Source: Lantana camara
Taxonomy: Eukaryota; Streptophyta; Magnoliopsida; Lamiales; Verbenaceae
DNA: 64,000 bases
Direction: 5' to 3'
NCBI GenBank assembly: GCA_037501455.1
Contig: CM074857.1
Span: 109,711,501-109,775,500, forward strand
Part shown: positions 20,004-30,807 of the stretch, piece by piece
How positions within the stretch are numbered: the first letter of the stretch is position 1
How the letters are laid out: each line of letters starts with the position of its first letter
Position numbers and translations under genes: made by a program
The notes under the pieces: generated by a model
Told to the model about the DNA's origin: nothing
Seen by the model: only the letters and a program-made list of their open reading frames with translations
Database searches by the model: none

Positions 20004-23000
20004 CTAAGGCGCTGGAGCTGTTAACACGCACGAGACGTGTTCGCCAATTCGATCTCCGGCAAGATATGGCTTGAGTCTTTGTCCATTCACCACAAAGGAG
20101 GGTGAACCTTCATTACCTATCTCCACTGCTCCATTCACTAAAACTTTTACCACTCCGAACGGACCTGACCACCTTGACTTAAGTTTCCCGGGAAAGAGCT
20201 TTAATCTGGAATTGTACAACAACACCAATTGACCCTCGACAAACTCCTTAACCCGTATATGCTTATCATGCCACTTCTTTGTCCTCTCCTTATAGATCCG
20301 AGCATTTTCGTAAGCTTCTAACCTCAATTCTTCCAACTCTTGTAAGTCAAGTATCCTTTTCTCTCCGGCTCTCTTGAGATCAAAATTTATAGCTTTAATG
20401 GCCCAGTACGACTTATACTCGATCTCGACTGGGAGGTGACATGCTTTACCATAAACCAACTGATACGGAGAAGTTCCTATAGGTGTCTTAAACGCAGTCC
20501 TGTAAGCCCATAACACGTCGTCCAACTTCGAGGACCAAACTTTCCTAGAGGGGCTCACTACCTTCTCCAAAATCCACTTCAACTCCCTATTCGTGATCTC
20601 AGCTTGCCCACTTGCTTGGGGATGATACGCAGTAGTTACCCGATGCTGGACCCCGTATTTCTTCAGCAAAGCTTCCAAGGGCTTGTTGCAAAAGTGCGTA
20701 CCTCTATCACTGATTAATGCCCGTGGAACTCCGAACCTATTGAAAATGTTCTTTTGCAAAAACTTAATCACCACCTTCGAGTCATTGGTCGGAGTTGCCA
20801 CTGCTTCGGCCCACTTGGATACATAATCCACCGCCACCAAGATATACTGATTCCCATTCGACGGTGGGAAAGGTCCCATGAAATCGATTCCCCAAACATC
20901 AAACAATTCAACTTCCAAAATGTACTTCATGGGCATCTCATCTCTTTTACTAATGTTCCCGGATCGCTGACAAGTATCACATTCCTTGGCAAATTTGTAA
21001 GCATCCTTAAACAGCGTTGGCCACCAAAACCCAGACTGTAATACCTTAGCTGCTGTTTTTCGACCACTTGAGTGCCCTCCATATAAGCTCGCATGACATC
21101 TCTCAAGCACTTCATCAGCTTCAACCTCCGGAACACACCTCCGCACTAACCCATCCGAGCAGTGCTTATATACATATGGCTCTTCCCAGTAATAACGTTT
21201 CGCTTCTGACAAGAATCTCTGTTTCTGATGGAAATTCATGCCTGGTGGTAAAGCTTTGCAAACCATGTGATTCACGATATCTGCGTACCAAGGAACTATT
21301 GCATCGGTTGCAAACAACTCCTCGTCAGGGAAATTCTCAGTAATCTCCTCCTCGTACTCATCCTCCTTTTCCCCGACCTCTAACCTTGACAAGTGATCTG
21401 CAACTAGGTTCTCCGTCCCTTTCTTGTCACGAATTTCAAGATCGAACTCCTGGAGCAAAAGAATCCATCTAATCAAACGGGGCTTTGAATCCTTCTTCGA
21501 AAGGAGATACTTGATTGCTGCGTGGTCCGTGTAGACGATTGTCTTCGAACCTATCAAGTAAGACCTAAACTTATCAAAAGCATGCACAATAGCTAATAAT
21601 TCTTTCTCAGTAGTAGCATAATTTAATTGTGCATCATTTAAAGTTTTGCTAGAATATGCGATAACGTGTAAACGTTTTTCCCTTCGTTGGCCAAGATTAG
21701 CTCCAATGGCCAAATCGCTCGCATCGCACATTAGCTCAAACGGTATAGTCCAATCAACCATAATTGGTGCCGAGGTAAGCTCCTTCTTCAACCTATCAAA
21801 TGCAAGTAAGCAATCATCATTAAACACGAATTCAGTATCTTTTTGTAGTAACTTGCATAAAGGTAAGGTAAATTTTGAAAAGTCCTTGATGAACCGGCGA
21901 TAGAAACCGGCATGATCAAGGAAACTCCTCACTCCCTTGATATTGGTAGGTGGAGGCAGTTTTGCGATCACATCAATCTTAGCCCTATCCACCTCAATGC
22001 CTTTCTCTGAAACTTTGTGACCCAACACTATCCCTTCCTTTACCATGAAGTGGCACTTCTCCCAATTTAGCACAAGGTTAGTTTCTTCACATCGCTGCAA
22101 AACTTGAGCAAGATTATGCAAGCATGAATCGAAAGAAGAACCAAACACAGAAAAGTCATCCATAAAGATTTCCATTGTGCGTTCTATAAAGTCAGAGAAA
22201 ATGGCCATCATGCATCGTTGAAAAGTAGTCGGGGCCTTACACAACCCAAAAGGCATACGCCTATATGCAAAAGTACCATAAGGGCAAGTAAACGTACATT
22301 TTTCCTGATCCTCTGGAGCTATAGCAATTTGGTTATACCCTGAATACCCATCCAGAAAACAGTAATAAGAATGTCCGGCTAATCTCTCTAGCATCTGATC
22401 AATAAAGGGAAGTGGGAAGTGATCTTTACGAGTGGCATTGTTCAACTTCCTATAATCTATACAAACTCTCCAGCCCGTGACTGTCCTAGTTGGTATTAAC
22501 TCATTCTTTTCATTTTTAATTACAGTCATCCCCCCTTTCTTGGGCACTACCTGCACAGGGCTAACCCACTTGCTATCCGAGATAGGGTAAATTATCCCGG
22601 CATCTAACAATTTCAGTACCTCAGCCCTAACTACCTCTTTCATGGTTGGGTTCAATCTACGCTGATGTTCTACGGAGGGTTTATGGTTATCTTCCATAAG
22701 AATTTTATGCGTGCAAATAGATGGGCTAATCCCCTTGATGTCAGAAATAGTCCAACCTATCGCTCGTTTGTGTTCTCTCAAAACTCTCAACAAAGCATCA
22801 TGATGTGAATCAGTTAAATCAGAGGCAACTATAACAGGCAGTGTTTCAGATTCACCCAAATAAGCATATCTCAAATGAGCGGGGAGGGGTTTCAGTTCTA
22901 ACTTGGGAGCTGTCTCAACAGAAGGACGAAGAGTGGGCTTACCTGTACCCAACTCTTCATATACAAACCTCTTTCGGAATGGTACGTAGGGGGTGGCTTC

Positions 23001-24203
23001 GAGTGCCTTTGCGTAGGCGACCAATTCTTCTAATATGTCTTCCCCATCAATGTGGTCAGTGCGTCCTCTTAGACAGAGTTCGAGAGGGTCCTCGTTGCTT
23101 ATGGACATCGGTGTCTGTGCTCTGATTTCCACCATATTGCATTGTTCTTCGATCACCGGTCCTTTCATTGCTTTGAACAGATTAAACTCCACCTGTTCAT
23201 CCCCCACACGAAGAGTTAGAATGCCACTCTTCACATCAATTAAGGCTCCTGCTGTGGCTAGGAAAGGCCTCCCTAAGATGAGCGGCATGTTTTGGTCTTC
23301 CTCCATTTCCAAAACTATGAAGTCTACAGGCAGGTAGAACTTCCCAACTCTGACTAGAACATTTTCCAGGATTCCCGTGGGATACTTGACTGATCGATCA
23401 ACTAGCTGCAGGGAAACGGTAGTTGGCTTCAATGAATTCAGTCCAAGTTTCCTGCAAACAGATAAGGGCATTAGACTCACACTGGCACCAAGATCACATA
23501 AAGCTTTATTAAAGGACATATTGCCAATTGTGCAAGGAATTGAAAAACTCCCTGGATCTTTAAGCTTCGGAGGAAGCTTATGTTGTAGAATGGCGCTGCA
23601 CTCTTCAGTAAGTGCTATAGTGGCATAATCCTCCAATTTTCTCTTGTTAGAGAGGATCTCCTTCAAGAATTTGACGTATGTGGGCATCTGAGCTAGGGCC
23701 TCGGCAAAGGGGATGTTAATATGTAGTTCCTTGAAGATATTCAAGAACTTCTCGAATTGTTTCTCCAACCTTTGCTTTTGAAATTTCTGCGGGAAAGGAA
23801 GAGGTGGCACATACGGCTTGGGTGCCACTGGTGTCTTTGACTTGGAAGGGAGCTCACTCGTCTGTACTTCCTTCTCCTCTTTTGATGGCTCGACTACTTT
23901 CTCAGATTCCAAAACGGTGTCCTTTTCCCTTCTCACTTCGGTCTCTACCGGTATTGCAGGCTCCTTATAAGTTGTACCACTTCGTAGTGTAATGGCCTTG
24001 CAATTTTCTTTCGGATTCTCCTCAGGTTTGCTTGGAAACATGCCTTGGGCTCTACCATTTATTGTATTAGCCAACTGGCCCACCTGCACTTCCAAATTTT
24101 TATTTTGAACCAGCACCTGTTCTACCTGAGATTCGAGTTTCTGATACCTATCATTCGAGACATTTATGAACTTCTCGAGGGCCGCCTCCCACCCCGGCTT
24201 CTG
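20004..24203 (-). CDS. Athila pol polyprotein
   Basis: One continuous frame of about 1,400 codons after the TAA at 24204-24206. Domains in order, numbered from 24116: aspartic protease near residue 206 ([13 protein letters not shown], with D-L-G as usual in Athila, and [11 protein letters not shown]); reverse transcriptase about 470-720 ([22 protein letters not shown], active site [10 protein letters not shown] near 650); RNase H near 796 ([37 protein letters not shown]); integrase from about 1010 ([28 protein letters not shown] near 1076, [22 protein letters not shown]); C-terminal basic tail with [12 protein letters not shown]. All catalytic residues I can check are present. The stop at 20004 is followed by a long spacer. 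It lies in the same frame as gag. Confidence 0.95.
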   Translation of the reverse strand, partial: QKPGWEAALEKFINVSNDRYQKLESQVEQVLVQNKNLEVQVGQLANTINGRAQGMFPSKPEENPKENCKAITLRSGTTYKEPAIPVETEVRREKDTVLESEKVVEPSKEEKEVQTSELPSKSKTPVAPKPYVPPLPFPQKFQKQRLEKQFEKFLNIFKELHINIPFAEALAQMPTYVKFLKEILSNKRKLEDYATIALTEECSAILQHKLPPKLKDPGSFSIPCTIGNMSFNKALCDLGASVSLMPLSVCRKLGLNSLKPTTVSLQLVDRSVKYPTGILENVLVRVGKFYLPVDFIVLEMEEDQNMPLILGRPFLATAGALIDVKSGILTLRVGDEQVEFNLFKAMKGPVIEEQCNMVEIRAQTPMSISNEDPLELCLRGRTDHIDGEDILEELVAYAKALEATPYVPFRKRFVYEELGTGKPTLRPSVETAPKLELKPLPAHLRYAYLGESETLPVIVASDLTDSHHDALLRVLREHKRAIGWTISDIKGISPSICTHKILMEDNHKPSVEHQRRLNPTMKEVVRAEVLKLLDAGIIYPISDSKWVSPVQVVPKKGGMTVIKNEKNELIPTRTVTGWRVCIDYRKLNNATRKDHFPLPFIDQMLERLAGHSYYCFLDGYSGYNQIAIAPEDQEKCTFTCPYGTFAYRRMPFGLCKAPTTFQRCMMAIFSDFIERTMEIFMDDFSVFGSSFDSCLHNLAQVLQRCEETNLVLNWEKCHFMVKEGIVLGHKVSEKGIEVDRAKIDVIAKLPPPTNIKGVRSFLDHAGFYRRFIKDFSKFTLPLCKLLQKDTEFVFNDDCLLAFDRLKKELTSAPIMVDWTIPFELMCDASDLAIGANLGQRREKRLHVIAYSSKTLNDAQLNYATTEKELLAIVHAFDKFRSYLIGSKTIVYTDHAAIKYLLSKKDSKPRLIRWILLLQEFDLEIRDKKGTENLVADHLSRLEVGEKEDEYEEEITENFPDEELFATDAIVPWYADIVNHMVCKALPPGMNFHQKQRFLSEAKRYYWEEPYVYKHCSDGLVRRCVPEVEADEVLERCHASLYGGHSSGRKTAAKVLQSGFWWPTLFKDAYKFAKECDTCQRSGNISKRDEMPMKYILEVELFDVWGIDFMGPFPPSNGNQYILVAVDYVSKWAEAVATPTNDSKVVIKFLQKNIFNRFGVPRALISDRGTHFCNKPLEALLKKYGVQHRVTTAYHPQASGQAEITNRELKWILEKVVSPSRKVWSSKLDDVLWAYRTAFKTPIGTSPYQLVYGKACHLPVEIEYKSYWAIKAINFDLKRAGEKRILDLQELEELRLEAYENARIYKERTKKWHDKHIRVKEFVEGQLVLLYNSRLKLFPGKLKSRWSGPFGVVKVLVNGAVEIGNEGSPSFVVNGQRLKPYLAGDRIGEHVSCVLTAPAP

Positions 24204-25442
24204 TTATTGCGGTGGTTGTGGAGGGGGTGCGAATCTCTGCTGATTTTGATGTGGTGGATGTGGTCCCTGTTGTCTTGGTTGGAACTGTAGTCTCTGGTTT
24301 GGGTTTGGGTTTTGAACATTCTGATTGTTTGACCACGAGAAGTGCGGATGATTCTTCCAACCTGGGTTGTAGGTGTTCGAGTATGGGTCATTTGCTGGTT
24401 TTTGATTTTGCACGTAATTTACTTGCTCCTGACCAACAACAACCTGTGCACCTGCATTGGTAGAAGGACAAATATCAAAAGAATGGGGACCACCACAAAT
24501 TTCACATAATACCTGTAAGGCGTTTGACTGTGCCACTGTGTTTCGTGCTGTAGAAATTACAAGTCGGTCTAGCTTCTGGTTCAGTGCTTCGAACTTGGCA
24601 TTGAAAGCTATCACAGTGTCAGTGGTGAGTATGCCTGCCTCAGGTTTCGGTGGAGGAGGATTGCTCCTCTCCTTTGTCCAACTGCTATTTGCTGCCATCT
24701 TATTCAGAAGTTGCATTCCTACTTCCTCAGACAGTGCCATAAATGCTCCTCCCGCTGCTGCATCGACCATGATTTTCATGTTTTCTGTCATTCCGTTGTA
24801 AAAGATTTGTACCAGTTGCCATCCTGGAACACGGTGATGCGGGCACTTCCTTTGCAGTTCCTTATATCTTTCCCATCCTTCGTACAACGTTTCCCCATCA
24901 TAGAGCCTGAAGCTCGTTATTTCGTCTCTGTACCTCATGGTCTTACTAGGAGGGTAGAATTTGGCTAAAAAGGCCTTAGAGAGGTCTGCCCATGTCTGAA
25001 GTGTCTCATTTGACAAGGTCGAAATCCATGTCCGGGCTTTGTCCCTTAGGGAGAAGGGAAAAAGCCTAACTCTAATCGCATCATCTGAAGCGTTGTGGAT
25101 CTTAAAGGTCGAGCAGACATCCAAAAAGTAGGACAAATGTGATGCGGGATCTTCATGTGGTAAACCCCCAAACGGATTCTGTTGTAAGAGGTTGATGAAC
25201 CCAGTCTTGATCTCAAAGTTGTTCGCCTCCACGGTGGGGCGAGTCAAGTTGTTCTGGATTAAGCCAATGTTAGGAATGGCATAATCCTGGAGTGTGGTTG
25301 GTTGCTCGTTTATGGGTTGTGCCATTGGAATTTGGTTTACTTCCTGCTTCTTTTCCTTCCTTCGCCTCGTTCGATTCGCCCGACAAGTCCTCTCAATTTC
25401 AGGATTGTAAGGCAAGGGTTCCAAGCCTTTCGATCGTAGCAT
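24204..25442 (-). CDS. Athila gag
   Basis: A 412-residue gag from ATG 25442, ending at TAA 24204-24206. The N-terminus is basic (PEIERTCRANRTRRRKEKK). The Retrotrans_gag core reads FGGLPHEDPASHLSYFLDVC, DAIRVRLFPFSLRDKARTW and LSKAFLAKFYPPSKT. A short zinc-knuckle-like motif (CEICGGPHSFDIC) is followed by an Asn/Gln/Pro-rich tail. The stop lies within [17 protein letters not shown] and the frame continues uninterrupted into pol, so a CAA-to-TAA change or read-through could both explain it. It is encoded directly after the primer site by about 130 bases. Capsid role is known for the family. Confidence 0.93.
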   Translation of the reverse strand: MLRSKGLEPLPYNPEIERTCRANRTRRRKEKKQEVNQIPMAQPINEQPTTLQDYAIPNIGLIQNNLTRPTVEANNFEIKTGFINLLQQNPFGGLPHEDPASHLSYFLDVCSTFKIHNASDDAIRVRLFPFSLRDKARTWISTLSNETLQTWADLSKAFLAKFYPPSKTMRYRDEITSFRLYDGETLYEGWERYKELQRKCPHHRVPGWQLVQIFYNGMTENMKIMVDAAAGGAFMALSEEVGMQLLNKMAANSSWTKERSNPPPPKPEAGILTTDTVIAFNAKFEALNQKLDRLVISTARNTVAQSNALQVLCEICGGPHSFDICPSTNAGAQVVVGQEQVNYVQNQKPANDPYSNTYNPGWKNHPHFSWSNNQNVQNPNPNQRLQFQPRQQGPHPPHQNQQRFAPPPQPPQ

Positions 25443-25573
25443 GCACTAGGTACCTGCAATTGGGAAAACCCGTGGTCAAATTCAACGCACTTCAAAAAGA
25501 AATCAAGCAGAAAGGTTGGTCTAAAGCACCAGAAAAAGTCAATAAAGTAATATTGAATTGAACGCCTTCCCCG

Positions 25574-25591
25574 GTAACGGCGCCAAAAACT
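25574..25591 (-). promoter_or_regulatory. Athila primer-binding site
   Basis: The reverse strand reads TTGGCGCCGTTACCGGGG just inside the 5' LTR end, the primer-site type characteristic of Athila elements. Confidence 0.88.
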
Positions 25592-27121
25592 TGATAGAAA
25601 ATCTTGAACCCAAGTGTAAGTTCTAAGTCCGATTGCAACACTTAAGGTATCGTATCCACAGGGAAGGGAACTCAACAACCACTTCTATGACTATTTCTAA
25701 TCTAGAGACCGAATAAGATTGACAATGTTGTACTATACTACTATGACAAAATTAAACTTAACCAATAAGTAATCAATCACACGAGCTAACAAATAAAAAC
25801 AAGATTAAACCACTTAATTAAAACAGGTCGGGGAGTAAATCATATGCCCTTTTGTGATCAAATCAATACTCAAGTATGGATGTATGATTCTTCAACCTAA
25901 TCACAATTCTATACCTAGCTTCTCTCGAAGACTAGGTGTCTAATTAATTAAGCCAAGTGTTATTCTCACAATCACTTAGTAACCGAATTAATCGAATGAA
26001 GCAAGATTAGTGTATTTAAAACCTAGCGGCTTGGCATGGAATTCTAGATACGTGTTGTAGAAATTAGGGTTAAATTTCTCTAATCCCAAAAGTCTAAGTT
26101 TTGGAAAACAATCTCAATTATCCTCAATCTCTCGATTATCGGATAATTCACCTTATGTTCATGGATGGCCAATCCATTCCCAATCTACTCAATACCGTTT
26201 TCCTAACAAAGAATCACACAATTTGACTCAAGCATTAATTCAAACACCTTAGATGCATAATCCTTACCCCCTAACCCTAGGAGATTAGTTCCTCATAATT
26301 GGATCAAAACTCATTAAGATCAAAAGAATTGTATTCAAAATATTCATGTCTAGCATAACATAAAAAAAAGGAATTACTAATTCTGAAATTCTAACCTAAT
26401 TATCCAGGAACAGATCTAAAGCAAGAACTAACTATACTAGAATTGAAAAACCAAAACTTGAGGAATTAGTTTGATCGGAAAGCAGTAAATAAAACCAAAT
26501 TGATAAAGTCTTGTGATTGGAATGAATTTTCAACTCTATGTCTTCGTGTTCCTTCCTTCTCCAGATGTTCTTGAACTCTCGGAAGCTATCCGTCCAAAAA
26601 GCTCCCTTTATCCGCCTCCAAACCCGTGTTTAAATAGAAGTCCAAAGTCTACAACCGCCCCGTGACACGGGCGTACAGAGTTCGTGCCTAAATATGTGAC
26701 ACGCCCGTGTCACATATTAAAGACATATTCGCGCTTTTCTTCTTGACACGGGGGTGTCAAGAATTGTTCTTCATGGTGACACGGGGGTGCAAAAGCTTCC
26801 AGGCCTCTCTGTACCATGACACGGGCGTGCAAAAAATTGCTCTACGTAGGTGACACGGGCGTGTCACCTTCTGGAATCCGACGGCCACTTCTGTACTGAG
26901 ACACGGGCGTGTCTCAGTTTACTCTTCCACGGGGACACGGGCGTGTCCCCTAGAATTTCTCGTTTTTCGCCCTTTACTGCATGGTTTTGCTTCTACTACG
27001 TCTTTTCAACTCCAAGGTGAAAGGTACCTAATAGGGAGCATAAATCACGTTATAAGTTCTTAAAACTGCTTGAATTTAACTAAAATTGCCCTACAAATCC
27101 ATGCAATAAACCGATACATCA
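25592..27121 (-). repeat. Athila 5' LTR
   Basis: 1,530 bp, nearly identical to 14478-16006, including the eight-site palindrome array at about 26663-26950. Where the copies differ, one site gains a base (GACACGGGGTGC in the 3' LTR, GACACGGGGGTGC here). Confidence 0.96.
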
Positions 27122-27566
27122 CTTTGAAATCTACAAGAGCTGGTCGCCCAATTATGATGTTATAGGGGATATCAATTTCCACCACTGCGTATGTGACCAT
27201 GAGCGTTTTACGCTGCGGGGCTCGACCAAATGAAGTGGCCAAGCGAATTTGCCCTCGTGGGACAACCTCAGAACCTCCAAAGCCAATGAGGGCTATTTTG
27301 AGGGGTTCGAGTAGGATGTTGGTAACATTCATTTTTTGGAACGTGGTGTAGGGAAAAATGTTAACAGAGCTTCCACTATCCACTAATACCCTTTTTACAA
27401 TGTGATTGTGGACATCCAAGCTAACTACCATGGGGCAGTCAGGGGTTTCACTGACCCCATGGGGTGTTACAATATGTTCTAGGTCCTTATCTATAAATCC
27501 TATCACATCATGTTCCTTTGAGCGGTCGTCTTTGGACTCCCGGATGGCATAGACTGATTTGGGCAC
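27122..27566 (-). CDS. Tat protease, separated from RT by the Athila insert
   Basis: This frame encodes the aspartic protease of the Tat element: MVVSLDVHNHIVKRVLVDSG with the catalytic D-S-G in VLVDSGSSVNIFP, then IIIGRPALVDFK at the Athila insertion point. The frame continues in phase at 14472 and below (ISTYHQKIKFPTPEG), so before insertion protease and RT were fused. Bases below 27122 in the open frame are Athila LTR. The upstream gag is in a different frame, so a frame change or lesion lies near 27570-27670. The family cleaves the gag-pol precursor. Confidence 0.85.
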
Positions 27567-27673
27567 CGAGGGGCGTTGATCATAACTCCGGACATATCAT
27601 CGCGGGCAGCATTAGAATCTCCTCCAGAGGAACCCCCTGCTATCATGTTGATGACTGCAAAAGGGGTATTTTC

Positions 27674-28987
27674 CTACTCTGGGGCCTTCCCCTTGTTGTG
27701 ATGGCTACTCTCAGGAGGGCCTCGCCCTCGTGGACTCCTTGAGCCTGATGGGCTCCTCCTTCTTTCGTGCAATCTCTCACCACAACGCTCGTCGAAACGC
27801 TCTAAGGCTCGGACAAACTCCTTCAAGTGCCCGCCAGCAACTAGCCTCTGAATTTCACTCTCCAACTGGCAGCACTCATCTGTATTGTGCCCTTTCTGCT
27901 TGTAGAAAGCGCAGTACTTGTTTGACCGCCTCAGGGCTTCAATGTCTCTCATCTTGACGGGTCTTTTGAAGAGTTTCTTGTCAAAAAGGTTGTAAACTTC
28001 TGAGTTCGGCCTTGTGAGGGGGATGCGTTCGAAATGACGAGGGGACGGGGGCGATTTCTGGCACTCCTTCCTGATAACATCTTCTCGACCCCGTTCCTGG
28101 TGACGCTTGTATCTTACGGGGCTATGATACCGGGGCCCATTCGTCCCATACATATCTTCGAGCGTGAAAAATAGCTCGGCAACCTCTCTCAAGGCCATGA
28201 GGGATCCTGGCTTTCTTTCTACAATGGCATCGGCAAACTTCTTACTCACGTATTGTTTGTGATCCACAGCCTTGAAGAGCACCGGGATCAAGAAATCTAT
28301 GGAAGACCTCTCCACTTACAATATCTCCTTGTTAAAGCGGGTGAAGAACGAGCGAAGAGATTCATTCTTGCCTTGCACTATATTGTAAAGTGTTGTGGGC
28401 GCAGTGACGGGGGCCTTCAAAGAGTTGAAGTAGTTTAGGAAAGCGTTGGCCAACTCCTCATATGAATGTATCGAGCATGGCGGCAGCCGCTTATACCATT
28501 CCTGAGCCATTCCTACTAGGGAAGTGATAAAGACTTTGGCCCAGTAGTGGCTCGAATTCTCTTACAAGTGCATCAGGTGTAAGAAATGATCCAGGTGTTC
28601 CACTGGATCTGTTGTCCCATCATAGCGGTTGACGGAAGTGGGGATTTTGGCCATTCCTGCTTGGGCCATTAAAACTTCTTCTACGAGGGGGGAGCCTCTC
28701 GCAAGTGGATGATATTCATAAGTGGAAAAGTTCTCTTCCTGCTCCTGGCGGTGAGGGGCTCGTGGCTGGCGGCCTTTGGGACGAGCGTCTCTGGCATCGG
28801 CTCGTTCATCCCTGATGTGGGAGATCTGAGACCGCGCTCGAGAGAGCTGTCCAACCATATCCTTTAACCCCTGTAGCTGGTCTTGCATAGCCGTGAGGAG
28901 GTTAGGATTTTCATCTCTCTCTTCGTCCCCATGCTTGGTGGCTCGGGAAGCTCTTTTGGAGGCATGAGAGTCTCCCTCATTTTCCAA
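27674..28987 (-). pseudogene. Tat gag, two in-frame stops
   Basis: One frame from MENEGDSHASKRASRATK to its end at 27674, with stops at 28562-28564 and 28316-28318. The parts are a basic N-terminus, a segment NRYDGTTDPVEHLDHFLHLM, the Retrotrans_gag core (AQEWYKRLPPCSIHSYEELANAFLNYF, IVQGKNESLRSFFTRF), ADAIVERKPGSLMALREVAE, and a Tat-type zinc-like motif CAFYKQKGHNTDEC followed by an Arg/Ser-rich tail. The stops fall in otherwise conserved stretches, so they are late damage. The structural role is known for the family. Confidence 0.85.
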
Positions 28988-29384
28988 GTTGATTCTATCC
29001 GTGGGCTCTCTGCCCCTGTCCGCGTGGGGACGCTCGTTTTTGCCCTGGTTGGCCTCTCTTTGGCGGGCGGGGGTGGTGGTTGAGCCCTTAGGACGGCCTG
29101 AGCCTCCCTAAGCGGATATGTCTGTAATCCACCTAAAGGAGGGGCAGCTTGAGTGGCCTGCCCGGAGGGAAAATACATGGAATGAAATCTCTTCCATGCA
29201 CCCTGGGCTGTCTGAACCTCACACTGGGCGTAAAGAGCCCTCAGCTATTGAGGGGTCAAAGGGGGCAACTCCACCCCTTCAATCTCTCTCGGAATCACCA
29301 CCGGGAGTTGTATTTGCCCGGCATGGTAGGGTTGAATCGCCAGCATCATGACGGAGGGGGTAAGCATATATCCTGGTGGCGGCA

Positions 29385-29648
29385 TCATATAGGGTTGCCC
29401 TCCTGGATTCGCATGAGAATGAACCCACTAGTTCGGGGAGGGGGGGGTTGAGGAGGAGAGGGGAGTTGTGCACCTCCGGCGGCGCTGGGAACGGGTGGTA
29501 CCGGCGGCAGAACCGTTGATTCTATAAGCGGAGGCACACCTCCGGCGGGTGGTGCTCCACTAGTGACCGCAGATGGAACGGTGGCGATATTGGCATCATG
29601 GGGAGGATCACCTCCCCCTCCCACAGCTCCAGATCTAGTGGAAACCAT
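29385..29648 (-). pseudogene. Tat gag leader, Pro/Gly/Ala-rich N-terminus
   Basis: An 87-residue frame starting MVSTRSGAVGGGG about 80 bases after the primer site, then Pro/Ala-rich. It is the likely start of gag because it is the first ATG after the primer site, but it is out of frame with the gag body, with about 400 bp (28988-29384) of low-complexity sequence in between. Start choice is tentative. Confidence 0.5.
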
Positions 29649-29709
29649 GGTTTGAAAATGAAGGGTGTTTGTAACTCAACTAGAAAAAGAGGAAATGATG
29701 TGGTTTTCC

Positions 29710-29727
29710 CACAGACGGCGCTAAAAA
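29710..29727 (-). promoter_or_regulatory. Tat primer-binding site
   Basis: The reverse strand reads TTTTTAGCGCCGTCTGTG immediately inside the 5' LTR end, typical of Tat/Ogre-type leader sequences. Confidence 0.75.
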
Positions 29728-30559
29728 TGATGGGTCTGAATATGGGGTACAGAGTCCAATCACTTTAGAATTTGTTTAAAGGTAGGGAAAACCGATGATG
29801 ATCGCCGAAAAGATGGTAGGCTCAACCTGCTAGGACAAACACCAAAGAAACAGAGGTCAGACGGCCAAGCTGGGGGAACTGGGGGTGATTCCCAGTTTGG
29901 CTCTCCGACGCTCAAGTCAGATGATGATCTGAAAGAGAGAATATGTGAAGTGTGAAGTTGCAGTCAGTAAGGTTGCTTACAGTGAGGAGATGACTCCGTT
30001 TATTTATAGTTGAGGGTCAGGGATCCTTTGGTCATTTGCACAGTGTGGTCCTGGCCGAATGTTGCCCTAACACGTGGCGTTGCGAGAGAAACCTAGGAGG
30101 AATCTTCTGCAAAAGCTGGTGAAAGTTGGTGTTGGCAACAGTGGTAGGTATGCGGGTACGTACGGGGTGTCAAAGAGCCGTTTAAGGGGGTTGGTAACGG
30201 GGGCTTGAGAGCACGCTCATGTCAACCAAGGACCTTGGAGGCCAGAAGATCTGCTAAGGGATGAAAGCCAAGGCTCATACAATGAAGGAGAGTGGAAGCT
30301 TCCCTGAGGGAGTGTAGCGCTCGAAGAGGGCTTCCTTGACTGATTGGAGCTTTAGCCATGTAGTATGAATTGCGCTCGTTAGGGAGCGACAATGTTGATC
30401 ACGTGTACACGTAGCAGAGATGGCACGTGTCCTTGAGGAATACTGACGCTTGAGGGGTTCGAACGCTCGAGTATAATTACCTTAATCACAAGAGGACAGG
30501 TGTCGTTATCTTGAGTTGCCACGTGTCCAAACGTGGGACGAGCGTATTTTGACCCATCA
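29728..30559 (-). repeat. Tat 5' LTR
   Basis: 832 bp, matching 5114-5948 with roughly 35-40 differences by eye. The reverse-strand TATA box is conserved near 30000 and the ACGT-core sites are retained. It is followed by GTATA, compared with ATATA before the 3' LTR. Confidence 0.95.
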
Positions 30560-30807
30560 GTATATTTGCATGTTTCACCTATGAAATTAAAATACTTTAT
30601 GCAAAAAGTGTTATCTATGGATGTCTGCCTAATTTCCTACGGTCAAGTTCTCAAAGAGAGCAACTACACTCTGCCACTTTAATTGGTGGAACATTGTGCT
30701 CGTGTGCAAAAGTATTTACAAAAAATTCACACAAAAATGTAATAATAGTATAGGTTTCATCTTGAAAATAAAATGACTTCTATTGCATATCAAGCGAATG
30801 TAAAAAA
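30560..30807. other. Unassigned spacer
   Basis: About 250 bp of AT-rich sequence between the Tat element and the next gypsy LTR; nothing recognised. With the sequence before 5114 it was contiguous before Tat insertion. Confidence 0.6.

Larger units (their letters stand above)
14478..27121 (-). mobile_element. Athila-type Ty3-gypsy retrotransposon, nearly intact
   Basis: LTRs of 1,529 bp (14478-16006) and 1,530 bp (25592-27121) are flanked by perfect 5-bp target duplications, CTTTG at 14473-14477 and 27122-27126. Reading the reverse strand: 5' LTR, Athila-type primer site, gag, pol (protease, RT, RNase H, integrase), a long spacer with a palindrome array, an Athila ORF-1-like protein, spacer, polypurine tract, 3' LTR. 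By eye I count about 19 differences between LTRs (1.2%), mostly transitions, so it is much younger than its Tat host. The one coding lesion noticed is a TAA between gag and pol. Confidence 0.96.
5114..30559 (-). mobile_element. Tat-lineage Ty3-gypsy retrotransposon hosting an Athila insert
   Basis: Two LTRs (5114-5948 and 29728-30559) beginning TGATGGGTCTG and ending ACCCATCA bound a reverse-strand element. The flanks are ATATA on the left and GTATA on the right, a 5-bp target duplication with one change. Order from the 5' LTR: primer site, gag, protease, [Athila insert], RT, RNase H, second RNase H, integrase, tandem repeats, antisense gene, polypurine tract, 3' LTR. Gypsy order, two RNase H-like domains and an antisense gene are known marks of the Tat lineage. 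Without the 12,644-bp insert and its 5-bp duplication it is about 12.8 kb. The LTRs differ at roughly 35-40 of 833 positions by eye. Confidence 0.9.

Noticed and set aside
28864..29451. Pro/Gly-rich open frames on both strands as genes
   Set aside because: Low-complexity gag leader of the Tat element; frames overlap and lack domains.
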